From: Niastella yeongjuensis
Lineage (GTDB): Bacteria; Bacteroidota; Bacteroidia; Chitinophagales; Chitinophagaceae
NCBI RefSeq assembly: GCF_900110245.1
Contig: NZ_FOCZ01000004.1
Coordinates: forward strand, 248,001 to 312,000
DNA: 64,000 nucleotides
Reading direction: 5' to 3'
The notes beneath the pieces were generated by a model. The model was not told the origin of the DNA, did not search any database, and was given only the letters and a program-made list of their open reading frames with translations. This document shows, piece after piece, positions 1-9,300 of this stretch (positions are counted from its first letter, which is position 1; each line of letters opens with the position of its first letter). The position numbers and the translations under genes are program-made.

Positions 1-790
1 AACCATTCACCCGTTGAACACCATCAGCGGTGCCTGGGAGGATATTCGCATGGGCGCTCCCATGGAATCGATCCTTAAAGGATATAACGATCCCCGTCTG
101 CCCAAATACTTTTTACCGGCTGAAGATTCGATGGTGCTTAAAGAGTTCAAAGGTATTCGCAATGGTATCGACATCGACGCCAAAACCCGTTACCAGAAAT
201 ATTCAGGTCTTGTAACCCTTCCCAGTAAATTACAATTGATGACCGCCGCCGAAGCCTGGTTCCTGAAAGCGGAGGCCGCCGCCCGCGGATGGAATGGCGC
301 CGGTAGTGCCAAAGACAATTATGAATCTGGCATCAGCACTTCATTTGATCAATACAATTTGAATGCAAATGCCACCTCCTATATCAACGACGCGGTGAGC
401 ACCCCGGCACCTTATATTGATCCCAAGTCAGTTACTCCCGGTCAAAACGATGTGAAGGCCGGCGATCCCTGGCTGAGCACGATTACCATTAAATGGGATG
501 ATGGTGATTCTTTTGAGAAGAAACTGGAAAGGATCATTACGCAGAAATGGATCTGTATATTCCCTGATGGACAGGAAGCCTGGAGCGAGTTCCGCAGAAC
601 AGGTTATCCTAAACTGTTCCCGGTGGTGATCAACAACAGCGGTGGTAAGATCTCTACTACAGTGTTTGTCCGTCGTATCAACATACCACCCGATGAATAT
701 TTAACCAATCCCAAAGGTGTGGAAAGGGCCCTCAAAACACTGAAGGGACCTGATAATGGCGGAACGAGATTGTGGTGGGATGTGCAGTAG
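1..790 (+). CDS. SusD/RagB-like outer-membrane lipoprotein, 3' part
   Basis: The reading frame is open from base 2, so the 5' end lies outside the window and an internal TTG at 14 is not the real start. About 262 C-terminal residues are present. They resemble the C-terminal half of SusD-like nutrient-binding lipoproteins: a conserved AEAWFLKAEAAARGW helix, then KLERIITQKWICIFPDGQEA and WSEFRRTGYP, the usual 'member of the household helix then row of catalogue' pattern of the SusD-like_2 type. SusD proteins sit on the outer membrane and bind glycans for a partner SusC pore, which must lie upstream of the window. The substrate cannot be read from this part. Confidence 0.85.
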   Translation, partial: TIHPLNTISGAWEDIRMGAPMESILKGYNDPRLPKYFLPAEDSMVLKEFKGIRNGIDIDAKTRYQKYSGLVTLPSKLQLMTAAEAWFLKAEAAARGWNGAGSAKDNYESGISTSFDQYNLNANATSYINDAVSTPAPYIDPKSVTPGQNDVKAGDPWLSTITIKWDDGDSFEKKLERIITQKWICIFPDGQEAWSEFRRTGYPKLFPVVINNSGGKISTTVFVRRINIPPDEYLTNPKGVERALKTLKGPDNGGTRLWWDVQ

Positions 791-1076
791 GGTTGATAGA
801 GTAGACAGGGTTAACAAGTTGACAGGTTAATATTTCAGCTGGCCTTGTTTGTTGAAGCCTGGCGGGTGTTCAGCAGACGGGTTAAAGAAAAATAGTAGTA
901 AAATTTTGAGCGATAGCAACACTCCGGCGGTTGAGAACATTGCAACCTATCGATCGCCAGGAGTAAAACGGACGAAAAGACCTTAAGGGGAGTTCTTTTT
1001 TGTCCATCTGCAGATTTCTATTGAACCTCCCGTATACAACAACGGGAAGAAGCTTCTGTGAAAGCCGGGTGCAAAA

Positions 1077-1110
1077 GAATAAAAGGGTTTGAAGAAGGTC
1101 TCTCTTATTC
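1077..1110 (+). repeat. Imperfect hairpin repeat, copy 1
   Basis: Arms 1077-1087 and 1100-1110 pair over 11 positions with one mismatch and one G-U pair. The 12-nt loop tttgaagaaggt is identical to that of the copy at 1152-1191, 66 bp downstream. Confidence 0.6.
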
Positions 1111-1151
1111 GATGCTGATGTCTATCCCCGGCTTCCCTGAAGCAAAGAGTT

Positions 1152-1191
1152 AAGGAGTAAAAGAGTTTGAAGAAGGTCTCTTTTACTCCTT
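1152..1191 (+). terminator. Perfect 14-bp hairpin repeat, copy 2, terminator-like
   Basis: Arms 1152-1165 (aaggagtaaaagag) and 1178-1191 are perfectly complementary around the loop tttgaagaaggt. The run ttctcttttt follows directly. It could end transcripts from the SusD-like gene, though the stem is AT-rich and 360 bp from that stop codon. Confidence 0.5.
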
Positions 1192-1290
1192 TCTCTTTTT
1201 AAATGACCTACATATCCGCAACACTTATACAAAATAGTTAATATAAATATCTTTTTGGCAGTTTTCTGTTCTGAACACTACCACGTAGGT

Positions 1291-1298
1291 TAATTTTG
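1291..1298 (+). promoter_or_regulatory. Promoter -7 box candidate for the ECF sigma gene
   Basis: TAATTTTG matches the Bacteroidota -7 consensus TAnnTTTG and would place the transcript start about 18 bases before the GTG start at 1319. No clear -33 TTTG lies at the usual spacing. Confidence 0.4.
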
Positions 1299-1318
1299 TC
1301 TTAACTTTCGGGTAATAC

Positions 1319-1894
1319 GTGCAACATTATCCTACGCATACTGACAATGAGTTACTGAGAATGCTCTCTCAAAACGATGAGTTTGCCTTTGCCGAAATAT
1401 ACAATCGGTATTGGAAGCATTTGTATTTTTCAGCCCACAATATACTACAGGTAAAAGCCACCGCACAGGATGCCGTACAGGAAGTATTCATTGCCTTATG
1501 GAAACGCAGGAACGACATTCAGATAGAAGCATTACAACCGTATTTGCACCAGGCTGTACGCTTCCAGGTTTTTAAAGCCATCAGGGCCGAAAAAACCGAC
1601 CAGGATTTCTTTAACCGACTGGCCCTCATCACCCGGGATATCTTGTTTGAAGATCCCGTACTGTTCAAGGAACTGGAAACCTTATACCAGCAATTGATAA
1701 ACGCCTTATCACCCGATGAACAGGAGATTTTCCGCCTGCACCGCGACAGCGGCCTCACCTATAAACAGATCGCCGAACAAAAGAACATTTCCGTTAAAAC
1801 AGTAGAGAAGAAAATGAGCCGGTCGCTGCGGGAGTTGCGTTTTGGACTGGATGATGCCATGATGGTAATCACTACGATTTATTTGTTGAAGTAG
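1319..1894 (+). CDS. RNA polymerase ECF-type sigma factor
   Basis: A 191-residue sigma-70 family protein of the extracytoplasmic-function class. Region 2 spans about residues 15-80 (EFAFAEIYNRYW, then QDAVQEVFIALWKRR). Region 4 spans about 115-170, with LSPDEQEIFRLHRDSGLTYK and the recognition helix ISVKTVEKKMSRS. The frame has a stop at 1313-1315, so the GTG at 1319 is the only start that keeps region 2 whole. No FecR gene follows, so its anti-sigma partner and targets are not visible. In Bacteroidota such factors usually drive nearby SusC/SusD loci; the cut-off SusD gene upstream is a possible but unproven link. Confidence 0.88.
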   Translation: MQHYPTHTDNELLRMLSQNDEFAFAEIYNRYWKHLYFSAHNILQVKATAQDAVQEVFIALWKRRNDIQIEALQPYLHQAVRFQVFKAIRAEKTDQDFFNRLALITRDILFEDPVLFKELETLYQQLINALSPDEQEIFRLHRDSGLTYKQIAEQKNISVKTVEKKMSRSLRELRFGLDDAMMVITTIYLLK

Positions 1895-2030
1895 GGAGAA
1901 GGGCAGAAGGCAGAGGGCAGAGGGCAGAGAGAAAAGGCAGTAGGCAGTGGTGAAAGGCAATGGGCAATGGCTGTGACGCGGCAACTTAAAACCTACGAAC
2001 TTAAAACTTTCAACTTAAAACTTTAAACTG
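1895..2030. repeat. Short-period simple repeats downstream of the sigma gene
   Basis: Directly after the stop codon come purine-rich units of the type ggcagagggcagag (about 1900-1970), then units of the type aacttaaaactttcaac (about 1984-2030). Both unit types recur at other gene ends in this window. Here the two tracts are not complementary to each other. Confidence 0.7.
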
Positions 2031-2060
2031 GCTTTCCTGATCTTCCGTACATTCGCAGGT

Positions 2061-2714
2061 ATGAACAATCAGGAGATAATAGATCAAACGATAGCACATG
2101 TAAAGAACCAATTGGCTAATGCTGAAGGCGGGCATGACTGGTGGCATATTCACCGCGTATGGAAAACAGCCCGGCATATAGCCGCTGCTGAAAAAGCCGA
2201 TGAACTGGTAGTAGCGCTGGGTGCCCTGCTGCACGATATAGCCGATTCAAAATTCCATAATGGGGATGAAACCATTGGACCGCGTTTGGCCAGGGAATGG
2301 TTGCAGTCGCTGCAGGTAGTGGAGCCTGTTATACAGCACGTAGAAAATATCATTACCCATATTTCTTTCAAAGGGGGCAATCACCAGCAACCTTTTAAAT
2401 CAAAGGAACTCGATATTGTTCAGGATGCCGACCGGCTCGATGCCATTGGCGCCATTGGTATTGCCCGGGCATTTAATTATGGCGGATTTAAAAACCGGCT
2501 GCTGCACGATCCTGCGGTGTCTCCCAACCTAAACATGAGCAAGGAGGAATACAAGCACAACAATGCGCCTACCATCGCTCACTTTTATGAAAAGCTATTG
2601 CTATTGAAGGATAGAATGAATACTTCAACCGGAAAGCAAATGGCTTTGCAGCGACATGCCTTTATGGAAAGTTATCTGAAACAGTTTTACGGTGAATGGG
2701 AAGGGGAACTATAA
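2061..2714 (+). CDS. HD-domain phosphohydrolase
   Basis: A 217-residue soluble protein of the HD superfamily, YedJ/YpgQ-like. Metal-binding residues are visible: H25/H29/H31 in GHDWWHIHRV, the HD pair H58-D59 in ALLHDIADSK, and a late acidic cluster DADRLDAIGAIG at about 122-130. Proteins of this type hydrolyse phosphate esters or nucleotides, but the natural substrate of this subfamily is not established. A TACATTCG box (2048-2055), one base off the TAnnTTTG consensus, lies 5 bases before the ATG, so the transcript may be nearly leaderless. Its stop codon abuts that of the convergent lipoprotein gene. Confidence 0.85.
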   Translation: MNNQEIIDQTIAHVKNQLANAEGGHDWWHIHRVWKTARHIAAAEKADELVVALGALLHDIADSKFHNGDETIGPRLAREWLQSLQVVEPVIQHVENIITHISFKGGNHQQPFKSKELDIVQDADRLDAIGAIGIARAFNYGGFKNRLLHDPAVSPNLNMSKEEYKHNNAPTIAHFYEKLLLLKDRMNTSTGKQMALQRHAFMESYLKQFYGEWEGEL

Positions 2715-2900
2715 TTAGTTATGCATACTGGTGTCTCTTTGCATAGAGCCACTGGTATCTTTTTGTGTTGACATGCTGGTATCAGTTGTAGTGCTTTTAG
2801 TGGCCGTACTGTCGGCAGTTGGTTCTGTAGCCTTTTGTGGTGGATTACAGGCACCAGAAACTGCTAATACGATTATTAATGCAAAAAGGATGTTTTTCAT
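2715..2900 (-). CDS. Small lipoprotein, Ser/Thr/Asp-rich
   Basis: A 61-residue predicted lipoprotein. The N-terminus MKNILFALIIVLAVSGAC gives a short basic start, a hydrophobic core and a lipobox ending in Cys18. The rest is low complexity, rich in Thr, Ser, Asp and Lys (DSTATKSTTTDTS, SMQRDTSM), as in small unstructured lipoproteins common in Bacteroidota. It is convergent with the HD-domain gene and the two stop codons touch. No function can be assigned. The signal peptide supports a real gene despite the small size. Confidence 0.65.
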   Translation of the reverse strand: MKNILFALIIVLAVSGACNPPQKATEPTADSTATKSTTTDTSMSTQKDTSGSMQRDTSMHN

Positions 2901-3009
2901 AAATTAAAAGTTAATACCCTTATTGCATCAATTCCTTTGCCAGCCTGTGGTACAAGAATTGTAGAACCGATTCGACAATTGCCCGGTAATTGAAGGTGGC
3001 CCACCAACC

Positions 3010-4368
3010 TTAGTATAATTTTTCCCCGTTTACTGTAACATTTTTCAGCTTGAAGTTGGGTATTATCGAGGTGTCTATCTTCAAATTATTTTTTGCTTTG
3101 ATAGTGAGGTTCTCGAATGTGAAGTCAGATAATTTATAGTTGAACGCATTTGCATTCCCACGATTTTCGGCAACGCCTACATTAAAGAAGTTGTCACAAT
3201 CCAGTTTGATATTGCGCATGGTAATGTTGCGGCTATAAGAATCCCTTGACGCTTTTTCGCCTTTCAGATCGAAGAACTGGGTCCATGGGCGTACAAACAG
3301 GAAATTACCGATGTCACTGCCTTCAATATCTTCTACCAGAACATATTCATAATCCTGTGGAGTATCTGGCCGCATTTTAAGCCAGAGCAACCGCTCGGCA
3401 TTGTTTACTTTTAACCGGCGCAGGATGATATTGCGGTCATGGATAGACTCACTTCCCAGCGTCAATACGCCGTGACAGAATCCATAAATACAGTCCTCGA
3501 TGATAATATTCTCGTTGCTTCCATTGTTTGGATCTTTGTCGGCAAGCGGACCTTTGCCGCCTTTCAGTGCTACGGCATCGTCGTTTACTGACAAATAACA
3601 ATTTTTGATCAGGAAGTTTTTGCAGCCATCAATATCAACCGCATCGGTACTCGGTGCCCTTACCGGCGCTTTTGGCGAATAGATATGAAGGTTGAGCAAT
3701 TTTACATTTTCACATTTATACCAGTGTGTAGTCCAGAAAGGTGAATTCACGCATGCCACTCCCGAAACCTGCACGTTCTTACTGTTCGATACATATAACA
3801 ACCTCGGCCGCATTTCATCCATATTGGTGCAGTTGGGATTGAACTGGCGTCTTAACCAAAATGATTTCCAGTAACGCAATCCGTTTCCATCGATGGTCCC
3901 TTTTCCAGAAATAGTGAACCCATCCAGGCCATCCGCATTTACCAAAGCCGCAAAATATTTGAGTGTTTGTCCTTCCATGCGGGTCATAACCAATGGAAAA
4001 TCGCTGATATCATCGCTGCCTTTCAATTTGGCGCCTTCTTCCAGGTAAAGATGTGTGCCTTGTTTAAAAAACAGGGCCCCGCTCATAAAAGTTCCTTTTG
4101 GAATAACTACTACCCCACCGCCGGCTGCTGCAGCTTTGTCAATCACAGCCTGTATTCTCTGTGTCTGAATGATAGTACTGTCGTTTTTTACGCTATAGTC
4201 AGTAATGCGGTATGACTTGCCCAGTTTATGGATGTCGGTAGGACTATTTTGTCTGAACCAATCCGGTATGGGTGTGCCGTCGGGGAATGTTTCCTGCGCA
4301 AATGCATGTACGTGTAGAAGGATGGCAACCAGGAGTACCAGGGCAAGCTTGATTTTATGCATACTCAT
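3010..4368 (-). CDS. Glycoside hydrolase family 28 (polygalacturonase-like)
   Basis: A 452-residue secreted parallel beta-helix enzyme. A Sec signal covers residues 1-25 (cut after AFAQ). GH28 hallmarks appear in order: STDAVDIDG (240-248, the NTD-type motif), VNDDAVALKG (261-270, the paired Asp), FCHGVLTLGSE (297-307, the G-H-G-type motif) and RLLWLKMRP (326-334, in place of RIK). GH28 enzymes cleave alpha-galacturonide and related bonds in pectin. Here motif I has Ser for Asn and motif IV has WLK, so the exact substrate may differ from plain polygalacturonate. It stands alone, divergent from the sigma gene at 4561. Confidence 0.88.
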   Translation of the reverse strand: MSMHKIKLALVLLVAILLHVHAFAQETFPDGTPIPDWFRQNSPTDIHKLGKSYRITDYSVKNDSTIIQTQRIQAVIDKAAAAGGGVVVIPKGTFMSGALFFKQGTHLYLEEGAKLKGSDDISDFPLVMTRMEGQTLKYFAALVNADGLDGFTISGKGTIDGNGLRYWKSFWLRRQFNPNCTNMDEMRPRLLYVSNSKNVQVSGVACVNSPFWTTHWYKCENVKLLNLHIYSPKAPVRAPSTDAVDIDGCKNFLIKNCYLSVNDDAVALKGGKGPLADKDPNNGSNENIIIEDCIYGFCHGVLTLGSESIHDRNIILRRLKVNNAERLLWLKMRPDTPQDYEYVLVEDIEGSDIGNFLFVRPWTQFFDLKGEKASRDSYSRNITMRNIKLDCDNFFNVGVAENRGNANAFNYKLSDFTFENLTIKAKNNLKIDTSIIPNFKLKNVTVNGEKLY

Positions 4369-4560
4369 AAATATTCTCGTTAGATGCGGCCCTTTTCAAG
4401 GACCGGTAGTAAGATAAGCGATCCCCGCAAGATTATTTGAATAATTCGTTTTACTCATCCTGTTCTATCCTGATAAGACATAACAATTTGGTAAATACAC
4501 TATAAATATACCACATCGTTAATTAAATAAACTTTGTTCCCGAAATCGCCAGGGGAAACC

Positions 4561-5160
4561 ATGATAGATATCCAGGAAGTAAAAGCATTACAACAACAGC
4601 TTTCCCTTACGGAGGACGAAACAGCCTACGTGAGGTTATTCCGCATTTATTATACCGCCCTGTTCCAGTTTTCCCTGTCGTTTGTAAAAAACAAGCCTGC
4701 TGCAGAAGAAATAGTTTCCGATGTTTTCATGCAACTATGGCAGATCCGTAAAAAACTCGATACCATCAGCAACCTCACTGTATATCTGTATACCTGCATC
4801 CGCAATCACTCCCTCAATTATCTCAGAAAAAACAAACGCGAATCCACCAGCTCACTCGATGATGCAAGTCTTTCTATTCCCAGTACTACAGCCGATCCTG
4901 AGCAATTGTACATTACCACCGAGCTGGCCAAAAAGATCGATGCTATCATTGAGCAGTTACCAGAGAAATGCCGCATTATTTTTAAACTGGTACGTGAAGA
5001 CGGTTTAAAATACCGGGAAGTAGCAGAAGTATTGGACATTTCCGTAAAAACGGTAGAAACCCAGATGGGAATTGCCATGAAAAAGATCAACCTCGCCATT
5101 CAGCCCCTCACCGATCCTGAACTACTCTCGGCCACACGCCTTCGCTGCCATCAAAATTAA
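4561..5160 (+). CDS. RNA polymerase ECF-type sigma factor (PUL regulator)
   Basis: A 199-residue ECF sigma factor. The ATG at 4561 follows a purine-rich AGGGGA and is preferred over an in-frame TTG 27 bases upstream. Region 2 lies at about residues 25-95 (FRIYYTALFQFSLSF, AAEEIVSDVFMQLWQIRKKL, YTCIRNHSLNYLRK). Region 4 lies at about 125-180 (LPEKCRIIFKLVREDGLKYR, then ISVKTVETQMGIAMKKI). The FecR gene starts 109 bp downstream, then SusC and SusD. That layout is the standard trans-envelope relay in which substrate binding by SusC releases the sigma factor through FecR. Confidence 0.92.
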   Translation: MIDIQEVKALQQQLSLTEDETAYVRLFRIYYTALFQFSLSFVKNKPAAEEIVSDVFMQLWQIRKKLDTISNLTVYLYTCIRNHSLNYLRKNKRESTSSLDDASLSIPSTTADPEQLYITTELAKKIDAIIEQLPEKCRIIFKLVREDGLKYREVAEVLDISVKTVETQMGIAMKKINLAIQPLTDPELLSATRLRCHQN

Positions 5161-5269
5161 ATCGCCATGTTAAGCTAATATTAACTGTTATTTTTCTTTC
5201 AGGGTAACAATTGTAATAATGTGTCTTACTACCAAACTATGATAAACCATTAAATCTTAGTGTTAGCTG

Positions 5270-6289
5270 ATGGAAGAAAAACGATTATGGGAACTAATAG
5301 CAAAAAAAGCAGCTGGTGAAGCAAGCGGGCAGGAGTTAGAGGAATTGAATCAGCTGCTTGAAAAATTCCCCGAGGCCATGTATTCGATTGAAACGATTGG
5401 TCATTACTGGAACGCACAAAAAGACCAGCAGGCTATTGCCGAAAGAGAGGAGGCGCTGGCAAAACATATCAGTCGCTTTCAGCAGGAAAAAAGTATGGTT
5501 GAATCCGCCATTAATAACAGACGGGCGATCGTACGTACACTTATGATTGGAACGGCAGCTGCAGCTGCGCTTACTATTATAGGTGTAGGCGCCTGGTATT
5601 TTAAATTGAACGACCGTATAACAAAAGGAACAGTCAAAACACTGGCAGCATCGAATGGCACCAAAAATCATGTAACCCTGCCAGATGGGTCCAAAGTGTG
5701 GCTGAATGCAGGTTCTACGCTCACCTATGAAGAAGGGTTCGGTAAAAAAAAGACCCGTGAAGTAAAGCTATCAGGTGAAGGCTTTTTTGAAGTGCGGCAC
5801 GATGAGCAACACCCGTTTGTTATACATACTCCTCAGGTGGATATCCGGGACATTGGCACCAGCTTTAACGTAAAGGCCTATCCAACCGACAAAACCACTG
5901 AAGCTACTTTAATAGAAGGCGCTATAGAGGTAACATTGATAAACGGCGACCAATCGATCGTACTATCGAAGCCAAATGAAAAAGTGATCGTAAACAATAA
6001 GGCTGCTACAACCATAACCAAATCCGCGCTGCCGCCAACCGATAGCCTCATAGCCGAAACAGCCTGGATGAATGACATGCTGGTATTTCGTAATGAAACA
6101 TTCGGGGACCTGGCCGAAAAAATGGAAAGATGGTATGATGTAACCATAACATTCCAGAACGAATCAATTAAACAACATAAGTTCACCGGCATATTTTCAA
6201 ATGAAACGATAGAACAGGCACTGAACGAATTAAAACAGATTTACTCCTTCAAATACAAAGACAGCAACAACACTATCGTAATTTATTAA
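5270..6289 (+). CDS. FecR-family anti-sigma factor
   Basis: A 339-residue inner-membrane anti-sigma factor. The cytoplasmic N-terminus (1-88) binds the sigma factor in known members. One membrane span lies at about 90-111 (LMIGTAAAAALTIIGVGAWY). The periplasmic FecR domain at about 120-235 carries VTLPDGSKVWLNAGSTLTYE and FEVRHDEQHPFVI. A DUF4974-type STN-like domain follows at about 270-339 (FGDLAEKMERWYDVTITF). The C-terminal domain should contact the STN domain of the SusC encoded 30 bp downstream. It is part of the sigma-fecR-susC-susD series. Confidence 0.93.
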   Translation: MEEKRLWELIAKKAAGEASGQELEELNQLLEKFPEAMYSIETIGHYWNAQKDQQAIAEREEALAKHISRFQQEKSMVESAINNRRAIVRTLMIGTAAAAALTIIGVGAWYFKLNDRITKGTVKTLAASNGTKNHVTLPDGSKVWLNAGSTLTYEEGFGKKKTREVKLSGEGFFEVRHDEQHPFVIHTPQVDIRDIGTSFNVKAYPTDKTTEATLIEGAIEVTLINGDQSIVLSKPNEKVIVNNKAATTITKSALPPTDSLIAETAWMNDMLVFRNETFGDLAEKMERWYDVTITFQNESIKQHKFTGIFSNETIEQALNELKQIYSFKYKDSNNTIVIY

Positions 6290-6319
6290 TAAGCGCACCT
6301 AAAAAATTAAACATAAGGT

Positions 6320-9300
6320 ATGAAAAATTTGAGACCAGGAATTGGTATCAGGGCATTGTTTTGCCTAAAACTAAGCCTTGCGCTGATATTGATCTTTTGC
6401 CTTCAGGCCGCAGCCAAAGGATATTCGCAAACCGATCCCCGCATAACCTTTACGGTTAAAGATGCAAAGATCAGCGAAGCGCTGCTTACCATAGAAAGAA
6501 AAAGCAGCTTCCGGATCATTTACAGCGAATTTGACCTGCCTGCCACCAGCCATATAACGCTCAGTGTAAAGAATGAGTTGTTATCGGAAGTATTGAAAAA
6601 AATGCTCTCTGTATACAAACTCAAATTCAGGATTCTGGAAAACAAAGCAGTAATCATCTCCCAGGAGCAGGCCAATAACCGGGTCGACCAGATCAGCCAG
6701 GTAACCGAACAATTGCCTGCTGTAATAACGGTCAATGGAAAAGTGACCGACAGCAAAGGGCAGCCCCTGGCCAATGTATCTGTTAAAGTAAAAGACTCTC
6801 AACTAGGCACCCTTACTGATGACCAGGGCAATTTCAACCTGCGCTTCCCCGATGAGCTGCCACATGCACTGATCATCAGTTCTGTGGGCTTTGCCTCACA
6901 GGAAATAAAAGTAAAAGACGGACAAACCCTTTCCATAGTATTGGAAACTGCTGCCGGTGATCTGAATGAAGTGGTCATTGTGGGATATGGCAAGCAAAAA
7001 AGAAATGCCGTTACATCTTCCATTTCATCCGTAAAAGGCGAAGCAATTACCAAAGCGCCTGTGGCGAATATCAGTAATACCTTAGGAGGGCGCGTATCAG
7101 GCGTACTATCGCGTCAGTCAAGCGGAGCGCCCGGTGAAGATAATGACCAGATCAACATCCGGGGTATTGGTACAACCGGTAATGCCAGCCCCCTGGTAAT
7201 TGTGAATGGCATACCCATGGATTACAATCAGCTTAACCCTAATGAGATCGAGACCATAACCGTATTGAAAGATGCAGCAGCAGTGGCCCCTTATGGTTTG
7301 GCAGGCGCCAATGGCGTAATACTGGTAACCACCAAAAGAGGTAAGGAAGGAAAATTCTCCCTGAACTACGATGGCTATTATGGCTATCAAAAAACCGCCA
7401 ATATGCCGACGTTCCTCGATGCGTATGGTTATGCCAGTATGTTAAATGAAGCCAATCTGAATTCGGGAAATCCGGCGGCCTATACACCAGAGCAATTACA
7501 GAAGTATAAAGATGGAAGCGATCCCGATCATTTTCCCAATACAGATTGGGTAAAAAGGATCATCAGCCCGTCTTCGCCCATCACCCGGCATTCACTCTCG
7601 CTCACCGGCGGTGCAGAAAAAGTGCGCTTTTACGCCAATCTGGGTTATTTGTTCCAGGAAGGTGTGGTGAGCCCGATCTATTTCAAGCGTTACAATGCTA
7701 CTGTAAATATTGATGCCAATGTAACCAATACCACCATTGCTTCTTTTGATTTGAACGGTTCGTTATCAAATCGCAATAACCCCAGCGGCGCCAGTGGTTC
7801 TTCCATCTATAGTAACATTACCGAGTATCCTCCTATTCTTCCGTTACAGTTTTCCAATGGTTTACCAGCACATGAATTGCTGCCGCAGATCTATGAAAGT
7901 GGTTACAACCGCGAGAATTTAAAGAACCTGAATGCCAAACTAACAATAGAACAAAAGATACCCTTTGTAAAGGGCCTGTCGTTAAAAGGTGCTTTTGCCT
8001 GGTTTGGCGGCGATACCACTGATAAAATATGGACAAAGCCCGTAACCTTTTATGGCCTCGATGCAACAAACCAGTATATTCCTAAAACTGCCGGCCCAGC
8101 TACCGGTTCTACCTTATATCAGGGGCTTACACAACTGCAACGCACGGTATTGCAGGGCTACATTACTTACGACCGCACCTTCGGCAAACATGCCGTGAAC
8201 GCCCTGGCTGTTTATGAAAAACAGGATGCAACGCTGGCCAACTTCTCTGCCAAACGAGGTGCGTATTCGGTAAACCTCGATGAACTGTCTTCGGGCAGCA
8301 GTAATAAAAACGATTACGACAACAACGGTTTCTCCGGGCGTAGTGCGCAGGTTGGGTATGTATACCAGGTGAACTACGGGTATAACAATAAATACCTGGT
8401 GGGCTTTTCGGGCCGATACAATGGTCATTACTATTTTGCTCCCGGCAAGCGCTTTGCCTTCTTCCCTGCCGCATCTGTTGGCTGGGTGCTTTCTGAAGAA
8501 AATTTCATCAGAGATCAATTCAACTGGATCAATAACCTGAAAGTAAGGGCCTCTTACGGTAAAGCGGGTAACCTGGCCGGTAACCCCTTCCAGTACCTCA
8601 CGTCTTATGGACTCAGAAACAGCTATGTATTTGGAAGCACAACTCCAACACAGGTACAGGGTGTATATGAAAATGCACAGGCCAACCCCAACATTACCTG
8701 GGAAACTGCAAAGAAAGCGAACATCGGTCTGGACGCCCTACTCTGGAAAGGAAAACTGGGCTTTACGATAGATGTGTTTTCCGAAAGAAGGACCGACATG
8801 CTGATCAAACCCAATGCTGTCGTTCCCGTTGAATATGGCATTGACATCTCACAACAAAATGCCGGTATCATGGAGAATAAGGGCATCGAGTTGAGTGTGA
8901 ATACCGCACATAGTTTCAGTAACGGTATTAAGCTCGATGCAGCGTTCAACTTCTCTTATGCCCGAAACAAACTGATACAAACATTCGAAAGTGCCAGCAC
9001 CTATAATAATCCAAACACCCGTACAACCGGCAGGCCTTATAAGGCGCAGTTCGGATTACAAGGCCTTGGCCTGTTTCAGCAAAGCGACTTTGAAGCAGAC
9101 GGCAAAACTTTGAAAACCGGTATTCCCAAGCCAACGTTTGGACCAGTATATCCAGGTGATATCAGGTATGCTGACCTGGCTGGTGCACCCGACGCCGATG
9201 GTAAACCAACCGGCCCTGATGGCAAGATCGACATCAACGATTACACCATGATCGGACAACCCCTGTTCCCGCAGATCATTTATGGATTAAACCTGAACGT

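Larger units (their letters stand above)
791..1318. other. 528-bp intergenic stretch with two related hairpins
   Basis: No convincing gene is visible. The stretch contains two copies of a hairpin unit sharing the loop tttgaagaaggt (1077-1110 and 1152-1191, listed separately) and a promoter-like TAATTTTG at 1291-1298 ahead of the sigma-factor gene. The rest shows no recognisable element. Confidence 0.6.

Noticed and set aside
4534-4560. TTG start for the second ECF sigma factor
   Set aside because: The ATG at 4561 has a purine-rich ribosome site and starts the family-like sequence; the nine added residues do not.
8114-8518. 134-codon minus-strand ORF inside susC
   Set aside because: It is a shadow frame of the well-supported SusC gene, with no motif of its own.
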